A DNA stretch of 54,965 nt from positions 1-54,965 of the forward strand of contig JAKALA010000021.1 of NCBI GenBank assembly GCA_021813325.1, in the 5' to 3' direction. How positions within the stretch are numbered: position 1 is the stretch's first letter; each line of letters starts with the position of its first letter. The position numbers were made by a program, and so were the translations under genes. Under the pieces are notes generated by a model, which was not told where the DNA came from, made no database searches, and was given only the letters and a program-made list of their open reading frames with translations. Shown one piece after another: positions 28,044 through 36,118 of this stretch. This stretch comes from a bacterium (GTDB lineage Bacteria; Verrucomicrobiota; Verrucomicrobiia; Limisphaerales; UBA11358).

Positions 28044-28664
28044 ATGAAAATCAAGTTATCATGCCTCGCGGCCGTTCTCGTGGCCGGAAACCTCTTGGCG
28101 CGATCCATCGAACTACCTGCACCGCAGAAGACCGGCGGGATGCCGCTGATGGAAGCGCTGGCGAAGCGTTCCACCGCCCGTGCTTTCGCAACGAACGAAC
28201 TTTCGTCGCAACAAATTTCCAGCCTGCTGTGGGCGGCATTCGGCATCAACCGGCCTGACGGTAAACGCACCGCGCCGTCGGCGCGCAATTTTCAGGAGAC
28301 GGACATTTATGTGCTCCTGAAATCGGGCGCCTACGTTTATTCCGCGGTTTCCAACAAGTTGGAGCAAGTTCTCGCCGAAGACATCCGTGCGCTGGGCGGA
28401 GTGCAGGCCTTTGTGAAGGAGGCGCCGGTCACGCTGGTCTTCGTGGCGGACCTCGCCAAATGCGGCGGCAATAATGAGGGCGCCCGGAACACCGCGAACA
28501 TTGACGTCGGCTACATTTCCCAAAATGTCTATTTGTTCTGCGCTTCCGAAGGATTGGTCACGGGCGCCCGCGCCATGGTGGACCGGAAAGCGCTCGGCGA
28601 AAAATTGAAACTCCGTCCCGACCAACTCATCGTCCTGGCCCAATCGGTCGGCTATCCGAAATAG
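28044..28664 (+). CDS. Exported nitroreductase/SagB-type oxidoreductase
   Basis: 206 residues, with a GGGGGGAAATC sequence just before the ATG as a good ribosome site. A signal-like N-terminus (LSCLAAVLVAGNLLA) suggests that it works outside the cytoplasm, which is unusual for an FMN enzyme but common in this subgroup. Nitroreductase features are LAKRSTARAFATNELSSQQI (the RrStR.f motif), LLWAAFGINRPDGKRTAPSA, and the late VDVGYISQNVYLFC-like segment, here IDVGYISQNVYLFCASEGL. These enzymes use FMN and NAD(P)H; the substrate is unknown. It lies 13 bp after the propeller-like gene. Confidence 0.82.
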   Translation: MKIKLSCLAAVLVAGNLLARSIELPAPQKTGGMPLMEALAKRSTARAFATNELSSQQISSLLWAAFGINRPDGKRTAPSARNFQETDIYVLLKSGAYVYSAVSNKLEQVLAEDIRALGGVQAFVKEAPVTLVFVADLAKCGGNNEGARNTANIDVGYISQNVYLFCASEGLVTGARAMVDRKALGEKLKLRPDQLIVLAQSVGYPK

Positions 28665-28685
28665 ATTTTCGTCAATTTAAAATCC

Positions 28686-28838
28686 ATGAGCACCGCCTAT
28701 CAAATCGTCGTTTGCGGCAGCATCGTTCCCGATCCGCTGCAAACGTTGGAACCCGTCGCGTCGCCCGCCGGGCCGGCGTTGAAAAATGAAATGATGCTGT
28801 CCGCCGTCCTCGATCCGTGGGCCGGCCACGCGCTTTAA
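28686..28838 (+). pseudogene. etfB: ETF beta-subunit remnant (first 50 residues)
   Basis: A 50-codon frame reads QIVVCGSIVPDPLQTLEPV, then GPALKNEMMLSAVLDPWAGH and AL, then stops at TAA. This is the N-terminus of an electron transfer flavoprotein beta subunit of the type found in Verrucomicrobiota, whose full length is about 250-290 residues. The gene stops where the family normally continues, and toxin-antitoxin genes begin 46 bp later, so the rest seems to have been lost. An etfB next to an acyl-CoA dehydrogenase and ETF-QO is expected, so this is probably the relic of the original operon order. Confidence 0.72.
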
Positions 28839-28884
28839 CAAGCGGATTGCGGCACTTGCCGTTTGCGGGTAATTTGATTCCGTT

Positions 28885-29103
28885 ATGAGCAAAGAAACAT
28901 TGATCGCAAAATATGAGACGTTGCCTGTCGCCGCGCAGAAGCAAGTGCAGACGTTCGTCGAATTTTTGTCCCAGACCAATGGAACCAAGCCTGTGCGCCC
29001 CGCCAAGCACCGGTTCAAATTCGATTGGGCGGGCGGTTTGGCGGATTTGAAAAAACAGTTCACCGCAGTTGAGTTGCAGCATCACCTCAACGAATTGCGA
29101 TGA
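28885..29103 (+). CDS. vapB: VapB-type antitoxin (DUF2281-like)
   Basis: 72 residues. It begins MSKETLIAKYETLPVAAQKQ and has a Phe/Leu-rich segment VQTFVEFLSQ, followed by a basic-aromatic tail (HRFKFDWAGGLADLKKQF), which is the usual pattern of DUF2281-type antitoxins. It should bind and block the PIN-domain toxin encoded downstream and repress the pair. The stop overlaps the toxin start in an ATGA arrangement, which supports translational coupling. Sequence alone does not prove activity. Confidence 0.82.
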   Translation: MSKETLIAKYETLPVAAQKQVQTFVEFLSQTNGTKPVRPAKHRFKFDWAGGLADLKKQFTAVELQHHLNELR

Positions 29104-29483
29104 ACTATTTGGTGGACACCAACATTTTTCTGGAAATCCTGCTGAATCAGGCAGGCCGCAAGAAATGCGAGTCGTTTCTGCAAGGCGAAAAGGGCGCCGC
29201 GTGGATTTCTGATTTCACGCTCCATTCCATCGGCGTGCTGCTGTTCCGCCAAAAACGACCGGAGTTGTTCAACCGATTTGCGGCGGACACGTTGCCGCAA
29301 TTCACCATTCTTTCCTTGAGCAAAGCCGGCTATCCGCGACTTGCCGAAGTCAACACACGGCACGGTCTTGATTTTGACGACGCCTACCAGTTTTGCGTGG
29401 CGGAGGAAAATCATCTGGCCATTGCCACGCAGGACAAGGATTTTCAACGAGTTCGGAACCTCGTGGATGTGCGGATGTCATGA
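29100..29483 (+). CDS. vapC: VapC-type PIN-domain toxin
   Basis: 127 residues. The PIN-domain acidic residues are visible as D6 in MNYLVDTNIFLE, E55 nearby, D91 and D94 in HGLDFDDAYQF, and D112/D114 in ATQDKDF. PIN toxins are magnesium-dependent RNases that cut tRNA or rRNA. Its start overlaps the antitoxin stop by 4 bp. The pair sits between a truncated etfB and the second ETF-QO tail copy, so it may have helped to stabilise the inserted segment. Confidence 0.9.
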   Translation: MNYLVDTNIFLEILLNQAGRKKCESFLQGEKGAAWISDFTLHSIGVLLFRQKRPELFNRFAADTLPQFTILSLSKAGYPRLAEVNTRHGLDFDDAYQFCVAEENHLAIATQDKDFQRVRNLVDVRMS

Positions 29484-29504
29484 AGCGAGCAAACCTGCTT
29501 CATG
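29479..29504. repeat. Inverted repeat at the end of vapC
   Basis: CATGAAGC and GCTTCATG form a perfect 8-bp stem with a 10-base loop that includes the vapC stop codon. The second arm ends exactly where ETF-QO tail copy 2 begins. There is no T-run, so it is a weak terminator at best. Confidence 0.5.
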
Positions 29505-29692
29505 ACCGCGAGAAATGCGTCCACTGCGGCGCGTGCCTCGTGAGATAGAGGAACAGGACTGCTATGGAACCAACCAGTTTATCTCACGGGGCGTGCCTGT
29601 GGAATTGCTCGCAGGCGAGCCCGGAAAATCCCGAACGCGGCAACATCGCCTTCCGCGCCGGCACGGGCGGATTGCATTCGACGGAAAATTGA
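29504..29692 (+). repeat. ETF-QO tail repeat, copy 2, split by a small insertion
   Basis: With the 52-bp insertion and its 8-bp duplication removed, this is exactly 129 bp and aligns without gaps to 26437-26565, with about 12 differences. The reconstructed residues differ at three positions (N to S, M to G, A to T) and all four motif Cys are kept. The acyltransferase gene starts 8 bp after its TGA. No intact gene precedes it. Confidence 0.88.
29539..29590. mobile_element. 52-bp MITE-like insertion with 8-bp target duplication
   Basis: The segment begins CGTGAGATA and carries the complement TATCTCACG near its end; allowing one mismatch the inverted repeat is 12 bp. GCGTGCCT stands on both sides (29531-29538 and 29591-29598). 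Removing the segment and one GCGTGCCT restores the ferredoxin-coding sequence exactly. Left in place it adds an in-frame TAG. This is the footprint of a tiny non-autonomous transposon or an IS deletion derivative. Confidence 0.75.
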
Positions 29693-29699
29693 TACATAC

Positions 29700-30869
29700 A
29701 TGACGCAAACGATTCAAAGTGCTGGCTATCTCGAATCCAAGAAACACTACCAAATCCTCGATGGCTTGCGCGGCGTGGCGGCGATCATGGTGGTCGCTTT
29801 CCATGTATTGGAAGCGTTCGCCGGCGGTGATCGTTTTCATCAAATCATCAATCATGGTTATCTAGCCGTAGATTTCTTTTTTATCCTTTCCGGCTTTGTG
29901 GTGGCGTATGCCTACGACGATCGTTGGGGGAAAATGACGACGTGGCAGTTTTTTAAACGCCGCCTCGTCCGGCTCCAGCCGATGGTCATCATGGGTTCCA
30001 TTGTGGGCGCGGCGCTGTTTTACTGCCAGCAAGGGGCGGCGTTTCCGTTGATTGCCGACACGCCGGCGTGGAAAATGTTGCTGCTGATGATCGTCGGCTT
30101 CACATTGATCCCCGTGACGCCGGCGATGGACATCCGCGGCTGGCAGGAAATGCACCCGCTCAACGGCCCGGCGTGGTCGTTGTTTTTTGAATACATCGCC
30201 AACGTTCTCTATGCACTGGTCATTCGGCGCTTACCGCGAATCGCGCTGACAGTGTTGGTGGTGTTGTTCGGCGGCTTGCTGGTGCATTACTGTGTGACCG
30301 GCACGCAAGGCGACGTCATCGGTGGCTGGTCGGTGGATAAAACCCAACTGCGTATTGGTTTCACGCGCATGTTGTTTCCCTTTTTTGCCGGCGTTTTGCT
30401 TTGCCGCATGGGCAAAATCATACGCCTCAAACACGCCTTTTGGCTTTGCAGCCTGCTGCTCATTGTTGTGCTGTCGCTTCCGCGTTTTGGCGGTAAGGAG
30501 CATCTTTGGCTGAATGGGCTTTACGAATCATTTTGCATTATTGCGGTCTTCCCGCTCATCGTGGCAAGCGGTGCCGGCGGCAGTCTGACGGGCAGCTATT
30601 CCGCCGCGACCTGCAGGTTTCTCGGGGAAATTTCCTACCCGCTTTACATCACCCACTATCCGTTGATTTACACATTTACCGCTTGGGTGACGAATCACAA
30701 GGTCTCCCTGAAGTCCGGATTGCCAGTCGGCTTCCTGCTGGTCGTGGCAGCCATCGCGCTGGCCTATGCTTGCGGCAAACTTTATGACGCGCCGGTCCGC
30801 GACTGGTTGACGCGGAAATTTCTGATGCAGCGGACGCGAACGTCAATGCCGTCAGACCCTGAATATTGA
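29700..30869 (+). CDS. Acyltransferase 3 family membrane protein (OafA/YrhL type)
   Basis: 389 residues with about ten hydrophobic helices. The N-terminal LDGLRGVAAIMVVAFHVLEA contains the family R/H motifs of acyltransferase 3 proteins, followed by HGYLAVDFFFILSGFVVAYA and, near the C-terminus, FLGEISYPLYITHYPLI. Such integral membrane proteins O-acylate surface sugars, peptidoglycan or exopolysaccharide using acyl-CoA from the cytoplasm. The gene lies 8 bp after tail copy 2 and its stop is 2 bp before tail copy 3, so it is tightly framed by the two repeats as if it were one module. Confidence 0.93.
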   Translation: MTQTIQSAGYLESKKHYQILDGLRGVAAIMVVAFHVLEAFAGGDRFHQIINHGYLAVDFFFILSGFVVAYAYDDRWGKMTTWQFFKRRLVRLQPMVIMGSIVGAALFYCQQGAAFPLIADTPAWKMLLLMIVGFTLIPVTPAMDIRGWQEMHPLNGPAWSLFFEYIANVLYALVIRRLPRIALTVLVVLFGGLLVHYCVTGTQGDVIGGWSVDKTQLRIGFTRMLFPFFAGVLLCRMGKIIRLKHAFWLCSLLLIVVLSLPRFGGKEHLWLNGLYESFCIIAVFPLIVASGAGGSLTGSYSAATCRFLGEISYPLYITHYPLIYTFTAWVTNHKVSLKSGLPVGFLLVVAAIALAYACGKLYDAPVRDWLTRKFLMQRTRTSMPSDPEY

Positions 30870-30871
30870 CA

Positions 30872-31000
30872 AAAACCGATAAATGAGACCATTGCGGCGA
30901 CGGCCTGTGGAACTGGTCGCAGGTCAACCCGGAAAATCCCGAGCGGATGAACATCGCCTTCCGCGCCGGCACCGGCGGCTTGCGCCCGGCGGAGAATTGA
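30872..31000 (+). repeat. ETF-QO tail repeat, copy 3 (most decayed)
   Basis: 129 bp aligning without gaps to copy 1. The first half is strongly changed: the reading frame has a stop at codon 5 and most motif Cys are lost (DHCGDGLWNWSQ in place of VHCGACLWNCSQ). The second half, NPENPERMNIAFRAGTGGL, is almost identical. The BspA-like gene starts 4 bp after its TGA, with GGAG about 9 bases before that ATG lying inside the repeat. Confidence 0.82.
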
Positions 31001-31003
31001 TCC

Positions 31004-33919
31004 ATGAAAGATACAAACAAAGATTCAAACCTGAAAACCGCAGACCCGATGATGGGAAGGCAGCATGACAATGCAGTGAACAGGCCTCGCAAAATCTTTT
31101 CCGTTGCAATCTTGTTGCTGACGTTGTTGCTGCCGGTGGTGGGGCTGGCTCAGGTTTTGATGCAGGATGACTTCAACGGCGCGGCGGCCAGTCCGCCGGA
31201 CGCGGCCAAGTTCACTTGGGGGGGCCAAGTGGGGATGAACGGAACTGGCCAGCTCAATTTAAACACGGATACGGCCAGCACTTCCTGGCTTCAGTCCATC
31301 ACCAACGCGGTGCCCCGGGCGGGCGAATCGCTGGTCTTAAGAATGCGGCTTTCAGCGTATGCGGAGCCGGCGGTTTATGGCGATCTCCAACCGCGCGGTT
31401 TGCGGGTGGGCAACGACGCCAACAATGTGATCGAATTCTACTCCATTTACGGCACCACCCTTGGCTTGCGGACACGGAACAACGGAGTGGAGTCCCTGAT
31501 TTCCTGCCCGTTTCCGCAGAATGTGTATGCGATGCACGACTACGAGATTTCGGTGACGACCGCGACGGCCGTGTTCACAGTGGACGGGGTGGTGGCGGGA
31601 ACCATAACCAATAATCTGCCGACGGGCGCGCTCAATGCCTATGTTTCGACTTACGACGGCGGTTTTGGCAATGTGCCGGTGACGCTTGATTCGATGGAAC
31701 TCTCGCTAACGAATGATGCCGTGGTTACCCCCTCGGATCTCACTTGGACAACCAACAATGGCGAAATAACAATCACCGGCTATACCGGGACCGGCGGAAC
31801 GGTGACGATTCCCGCCACCATCAACGGCATGCCGGTCACGCAAATTGGCCCCAGCGCGTTTAATGAATATTATCAGGCGCATGTTCTGACGGGCATCGTG
31901 ATTCCCGACAGCGTCACCAACATCAGTGACACCGCTTTCAACGCCTGCTCCAGCCTGACCCAAGTGACCATCGGCCAAGGCCTGGTCAGCCTTGGCTACC
32001 ATGTGTTTTATTCGTGCTCCGGCCTGTTGGCTTTTGTGGTGAATCCCCTGAACCCGGCCTTCAGCAGCTTGGATGGGGTGTTGTTCAACCACGACCAGAC
32101 CACGCTGATCCAATATCCGGCGGGCCTGGCTGGGAGTTATGCCATCCCCGGCACGGTGACAAACATCGGGGCACAGGCGTTTGCAAACTGCAATGGCCTG
32201 ACCGGCGTTTCGATTCCGGACAGCGTAGCAAGCATAGAACCCCAGGCGTTTTATTCCTGTGCCAACCTTGCCTGGGCGACGATTCCCGACAGCGTCACGA
32301 ACGCGCTGAATCAGACATTTGTGTGGTGCTATGCCCTGACCAACGCGGTGGTTGGCAATGGAGTCACCAGTCTGGACGGGACATTCAGCCAGTGCTCCGG
32401 CCTTGCCAAGGTTTCCATCGGCAACAGCGTCAGCAACATCAGCGGTGCGTTTGTCAATTGCAGCGGATTAAAGAACGTCCTGATTCCCAGCAGCGTCACC
32501 ACCTTGGGCGACATGGCGTTCGCCGGTTGCGGCGGCCTGACCAACCTAGTGCTCCCTGGCAGTGTCACGCGGCTGGGGGACAGTGTGTTTTCCGCCTGCG
32601 GCAGTCTGCCCCAGTTGGTGATTCCCGACAGCGTCACCAGCATGGGAAATTACGCGTTCCATTACTGCACCAGCCTGACCAATGTCGGCATCAGCGCCAG
32701 CCTCCCGAGCCTCGGTTATGATGCGTTTGCTTATTGCACACACCTGACGAGCGTCTTCATCCCCAACAGCGTCACCAATATTGGAACCGAGGCATTCCTG
32801 AATTGTTACGCCCTGACCAACGCCACGCTGGGCAACGGCGTCATTGAGATTGGCAGCAGCGCGTTCTATGCCTGCACCAATTTGTCCGAGCTCACGATTT
32901 CCGGCAGTGTCGTTACGATCGGGAATTATGCGTTCGATGCGTGTAAAAATCTCACCGGCGCCACGATTCCCGACAGCGTCACCAGCATCGGAGACCATGC
33001 TTTCGACGGGGCCGGTTTGATCAGCATCACGCTGGGCAATAGCGTTACCAATATTGGAAGCTACGCCTTTGGTTGGTGTTACGCCCTTGGTAGCATCACG
33101 ATTCCAGCCAGTGTGGCCAGCATCGGATACCTGGCTTTTGAACAATGCTTCAGTTTGGCGGCCATCACGGTGGAGGCCGGCAATCCGGTATATCGCAGTG
33201 GAGACGGGGTCTTGTTCGACGCCAGCGGAACGACCCTCATCGCCTATCCGCCGGGCAAAGCCGCCCACTACACCATTCCCAGCAGCGTCACCGCCATTGG
33301 CGACGGCGCGTTTTACTATTGTTCCGGCCTGACCAATGTCGTGATTCCCGACAGCGTGACCGACATCGGCAGTGAAGCTTTTTTCGAATGCACCGGCCTG
33401 ACCCGCATCACCCTCCCCAACTCCGTCACGAACATCGGAAACTCCGCCTTCGCCTACTCGGGCCTGAGCAGCGCCACGGTGGGCAGCGGCGTCACCAATA
33501 TCGAGAGCTACGCGTTCTATTCCTGCGCCGGCCTCACGTCAGTTTATTTCGCGGGGAATGCTCCGACTCTGGGGTCGGGAGTGTTCTACAACGCAAACAA
33601 TCCAACCATCTATTACCTGCCAAACACGGCGGACTGGAGCGGGTCGTTTGGGGGGCAGCCGGCGGTGTTGTGGAACCCGAAAGCATTGACCAGCGATGCC
33701 ACCTTTGGCCTCCATGCGAATCAATTCGGCTTCACCATTGCCGGCGGCAGCAACCTGGTCATCATCGTGGAAGCCAGCACCAATCTGGCCAATCCCGTAT
33801 GGATGACGGTCGGGACCAACACGCTCGATACGTTCGTTGGCACCAACGGCACGTCCTATTTCAGCGATCCCCAGTGGACAAATTATCCCAAGCGTTTCTA
33901 CCGGTTGCGTGCGCCTTGA
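31004..33919 (+). CDS. Secreted BspA-like leucine-rich repeat protein
   Basis: 971 residues. A hydrophobic export segment lies at about 29-49 (KIFSVAILLLTLLLPVVGLA) after a long basic leader; an inner Met could be the true start. Residues 50-230 resemble a LamG-like beta-sandwich. From about 245 to 850 there are roughly 25 LRR_5/BspA repeats of about 23 residues with the pattern IPDSVTNIGxxAFxxCxxLT. The last 85 residues form the FYRL-type domain shared with the propeller-like protein at 26570-28030 (FGLHANQFGFTIAGGSNLV). BspA-like proteins often mediate surface adhesion; here the role is unknown. Confidence 0.85.
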   Translation: MKDTNKDSNLKTADPMMGRQHDNAVNRPRKIFSVAILLLTLLLPVVGLAQVLMQDDFNGAAASPPDAAKFTWGGQVGMNGTGQLNLNTDTASTSWLQSITNAVPRAGESLVLRMRLSAYAEPAVYGDLQPRGLRVGNDANNVIEFYSIYGTTLGLRTRNNGVESLISCPFPQNVYAMHDYEISVTTATAVFTVDGVVAGTITNNLPTGALNAYVSTYDGGFGNVPVTLDSMELSLTNDAVVTPSDLTWTTNNGEITITGYTGTGGTVTIPATINGMPVTQIGPSAFNEYYQAHVLTGIVIPDSVTNISDTAFNACSSLTQVTIGQGLVSLGYHVFYSCSGLLAFVVNPLNPAFSSLDGVLFNHDQTTLIQYPAGLAGSYAIPGTVTNIGAQAFANCNGLTGVSIPDSVASIEPQAFYSCANLAWATIPDSVTNALNQTFVWCYALTNAVVGNGVTSLDGTFSQCSGLAKVSIGNSVSNISGAFVNCSGLKNVLIPSSVTTLGDMAFAGCGGLTNLVLPGSVTRLGDSVFSACGSLPQLVIPDSVTSMGNYAFHYCTSLTNVGISASLPSLGYDAFAYCTHLTSVFIPNSVTNIGTEAFLNCYALTNATLGNGVIEIGSSAFYACTNLSELTISGSVVTIGNYAFDACKNLTGATIPDSVTSIGDHAFDGAGLISITLGNSVTNIGSYAFGWCYALGSITIPASVASIGYLAFEQCFSLAAITVEAGNPVYRSGDGVLFDASGTTLIAYPPGKAAHYTIPSSVTAIGDGAFYYCSGLTNVVIPDSVTDIGSEAFFECTGLTRITLPNSVTNIGNSAFAYSGLSSATVGSGVTNIESYAFYSCAGLTSVYFAGNAPTLGSGVFYNANNPTIYYLPNTADWSGSFGGQPAVLWNPKALTSDATFGLHANQFGFTIAGGSNLVIIVEASTNLANPVWMTVGTNTLDTFVGTNGTSYFSDPQWTNYPKRFYRLRAP

Positions 33920-34066
33920 GTATGGCCGCCCCGAGCAGCCGGCTCGTCGCCCCTCGCTGACCGAATGACATTTTAGAATCGGTTTTGATTGAGCTTAACA
34001 CGTATTTGCGACATCATTGGCCCGCCGGGATTCAGGTCTCTCAAAGAAAGGAAAACCCATCCCTTT

Positions 34067-34082
34067 CCCGAGCGTTGTCGGG
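34067..34082. repeat. Degenerate leader palindrome, copy D
   Basis: CCCGA-GCGTTG-TCGGG. On the minus strand it is followed by AAAGGGATGGGTTTTCC, echoing the ATGG(N)TTTT context of copies A-C. It lies about 70 bp upstream of the phosphofructokinase start, in the opposite orientation relative to the gene. Confidence 0.3.
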
Positions 34083-34144
34083 TTCAAGAACTGACCCATG
34101 CCGCGTCTTTGGCGCTCAAAGAGCCTCGAACCGCATGAAAAAAT

Positions 34145-35377
34145 ATGAACAAGAAAGTGAAAAAAGTTGGCATTTTAACCGCCGGCGGCCTTGCGCCCTG
34201 CTTGAGCGCGTCCATCGGTTATTTGATTGAAACCTACACCCGCGTGGCCCCCAAGGTGGAAATCATTTGTTATGTGAACGGCTACATGGGATTGCTCCAG
34301 GGCAAAAGCCTGAAAGTGACCGCCAAGGTGCGCAAGAACTGGAAAGCGCTGATTGAACACGGCGGCAGCCCCATCGGCAACAGCCGCGTGAAACTCACCA
34401 ATGTGAAGGACTGTGTGAAACGCGGTCTCGTCAAAGAAGGCCAGAACCCGCAGAAGGTGGCCGCCGACCAGTTGGTGAAGGATGGCGTGGACGTGTTGCA
34501 TACCATCGGCGGCGACGACACGAACACGGCCGCGGCGGATCTCGCAAAATTTCTCAAAACCAACAACTACGATCTCACGGTCGTGGGCATGCCCAAGACC
34601 ATCGACAACGACGTGGTGCCGATCCGCCAAAGCCTGGGCGCGTGGACGGCCGCCGAAGAAGGCGCGCACTATTTCGCCAACGTGGTGTCCGAGCACAACG
34701 CCAATCCGCGCATGTTGATCATTCACGAAGTCATGGGCCGCAACTGCGGCTGGCTCACCGCCGCCACGGCGCTGGAATACCGCAAGCTCATGGAAGAAAT
34801 GAACTTCGTGCCCGAACTCGGGCTGAGCCATCATCGCCGCGAAGTTCACGGCATCTTCATTCCCGAAATGGCGCTCGACATCCAGGCCGAGTCCGCGCGC
34901 CTGCGCAAAATCATGGACCAGCATGACTGTGTGAATCTGTTCGTCTCCGAAGGCGCCTGCGTGCCATCCATCGTCGCCGAAATGGAAGCCAAGGGCGAAG
35001 AAGTGCCGCGCGACGCGTTCGGTCATGTGCGGCTGGACAAGGTCAATGTGGGTGCCTGGTTTGCCAAGCAGTTTGCCAGCATGATCGGCGCGGAGAAGAC
35101 GCTCGTGCAAAAGAGCGGTTACTACAGCCGCGCGGCCGCCGCGAATGGCGCTGACCGCAAACTCATCAAACGCTGCGCGGTCAAGGCGGTGCAATGCGCG
35201 CTCGCCGGCAAAGGCGGCGTGGTGGGCGAGGATGAGGAACAAGGCGATCAACTCCGCGCGATCGAATTCGAACGCATCAAGGGAGGGAAACCGTTTGACA
35301 TCAAAGCCAAGTGGTTTGCGCAGTTGCTCAAGGAAATCGGCCAGCCGATGGGCGCCGTGGTGGAAGTGAAGCACTGA
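34145..35377 (+). CDS. pfp: PPi-type 6-phosphofructokinase
   Basis: 410 residues. It phosphorylates fructose-6-phosphate to the 1,6-bisphosphate in glycolysis. The phosphate-donor motif is GGDDT at 122-126, and the second Asp is the residue usually taken to indicate pyrophosphate rather than ATP use. The substrate/catalytic motif MPKTIDNDVVP at 149-159 and VMGRNCGWLTAATAL are both intact. Such reversible PPi enzymes are common in Verrucomicrobiota. It is its own transcription unit, closed by the terminator at 35397-35440. Confidence 0.92.
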   Translation: MNKKVKKVGILTAGGLAPCLSASIGYLIETYTRVAPKVEIICYVNGYMGLLQGKSLKVTAKVRKNWKALIEHGGSPIGNSRVKLTNVKDCVKRGLVKEGQNPQKVAADQLVKDGVDVLHTIGGDDTNTAAADLAKFLKTNNYDLTVVGMPKTIDNDVVPIRQSLGAWTAAEEGAHYFANVVSEHNANPRMLIIHEVMGRNCGWLTAATALEYRKLMEEMNFVPELGLSHHRREVHGIFIPEMALDIQAESARLRKIMDQHDCVNLFVSEGACVPSIVAEMEAKGEEVPRDAFGHVRLDKVNVGAWFAKQFASMIGAEKTLVQKSGYYSRAAAANGADRKLIKRCAVKAVQCALAGKGGVVGEDEEQGDQLRAIEFERIKGGKPFDIKAKWFAQLLKEIGQPMGAVVEVKH

Positions 35378-35396
35378 CCACCGGTTGCCAGTTTGG

Positions 35397-35440
35397 CGGG
35401 AGGTGAAGTTGTCCAATCGCTTCCCTCCCGTTTTTATTTT
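35397..35440 (+). terminator. Intrinsic terminator after pfp
   Basis: CGGGAGGTGAAG pairs with CTTCCCTCCCG (one bulged base) around an 11-base loop and is followed by TTTTTATTTT. Confidence 0.88.
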
Positions 35441-35509
35441 CGTGAACAACGGCGGGCTTCGGCGCAGCCAACGCCGGGTTCGCATGTTTTGTCTTTTATC
35501 TGATTGTCC

Positions 35510-36118
35510 ATGAACATCTCCATCATTCTCGCCCATCCAACACCCGGAAGTTTCAACCAGGCCATCGCGGCGAAAGCGGCGGAAACCCTTCACCAATGCG
35601 GTCATCACGTCGTTCCACATGATTTGTGTCGGGAAGGCTTTGAACCGCTTTTGACCAGCGGTGAAATTGCCCGCGACGCCAAGCTGGATGAGGTCGTAGC
35701 CGCCCACTGCCGCGAGATTGCCGCGGCGGACGGCATCATCGTGGTGCATCCCAATTGGTGGGCCATGCCGCCGGCGGTTTTGAAAGGCTGGCTTGATCGC
35801 GTGTTGCGACCGGAAGTGGCCTACCGCTTCGTCGCCGGCAAGTCGCAGGGATTGTTGAGAGCGAAAATGGCGCTGGTCTTCAATACTTCCAACACGCCCC
35901 TGGAACTGGAGCGCAAACTTTATGACGATCCGCTGGAGACGCTTTGGAAGAAGTGCGTATTTCCGCTCTGCGGTGTGCCCTGCGAACGCCATTTGTTCAG
36001 CGTGGTGATCACCAGTTCGGCGGAACAACGCGTGGCTTGGTTGGATGAAGTGGCGCAACTCGTCCGCAAACATTTTCCGGAAAACAACCAAGGCAAGTGG
36101 GCAAGACACAACACATGA
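35510..36118 (+). CDS. Flavodoxin-fold NAD(P)H quinone oxidoreductase
   Basis: 202 residues from the ATG at 35510; a TTG two codons earlier is less likely. The N-terminus MNISIILAHPTPGSFNQAIA is the classic start of the NQO/MdaB/KefF flavodoxin-like family. ADGIIVVHPNWWAMPPAVLK, GWLDRVL and FNTSNTP line the FMN and substrate pocket. These cytoplasmic enzymes reduce quinones with two electrons using NAD(P)H. It is close to the usual length. The gene lies behind the pfp terminator and ends facing the minus-strand GH5 gene. Confidence 0.9.
   Translation: MNISIILAHPTPGSFNQAIAAKAAETLHQCGHHVVPHDLCREGFEPLLTSGEIARDAKLDEVVAAHCREIAAADGIIVVHPNWWAMPPAVLKGWLDRVLRPEVAYRFVAGKSQGLLRAKMALVFNTSNTPLELERKLYDDPLETLWKKCVFPLCGVPCERHLFSVVITSSAEQRVAWLDEVAQLVRKHFPENNQGKWARHNT

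Noticed and set aside
26437-31000. Tail repeats as integron attC sites, with genes as cassettes
   Set aside because: The repeats are protein-coding and not palindromic, lack the GTTRRRY-type core boxes, and the only integrase piece is a dead scrap about 23 kb away.
34175-36109. Long 644-codon minus-strand open frame opposite pfp and the quinone reductase
   Set aside because: It is antisense to two clearly recognised genes, is rich in His/Arg/Ala as expected of a mirror frame in GC-rich DNA, and shows no domain.
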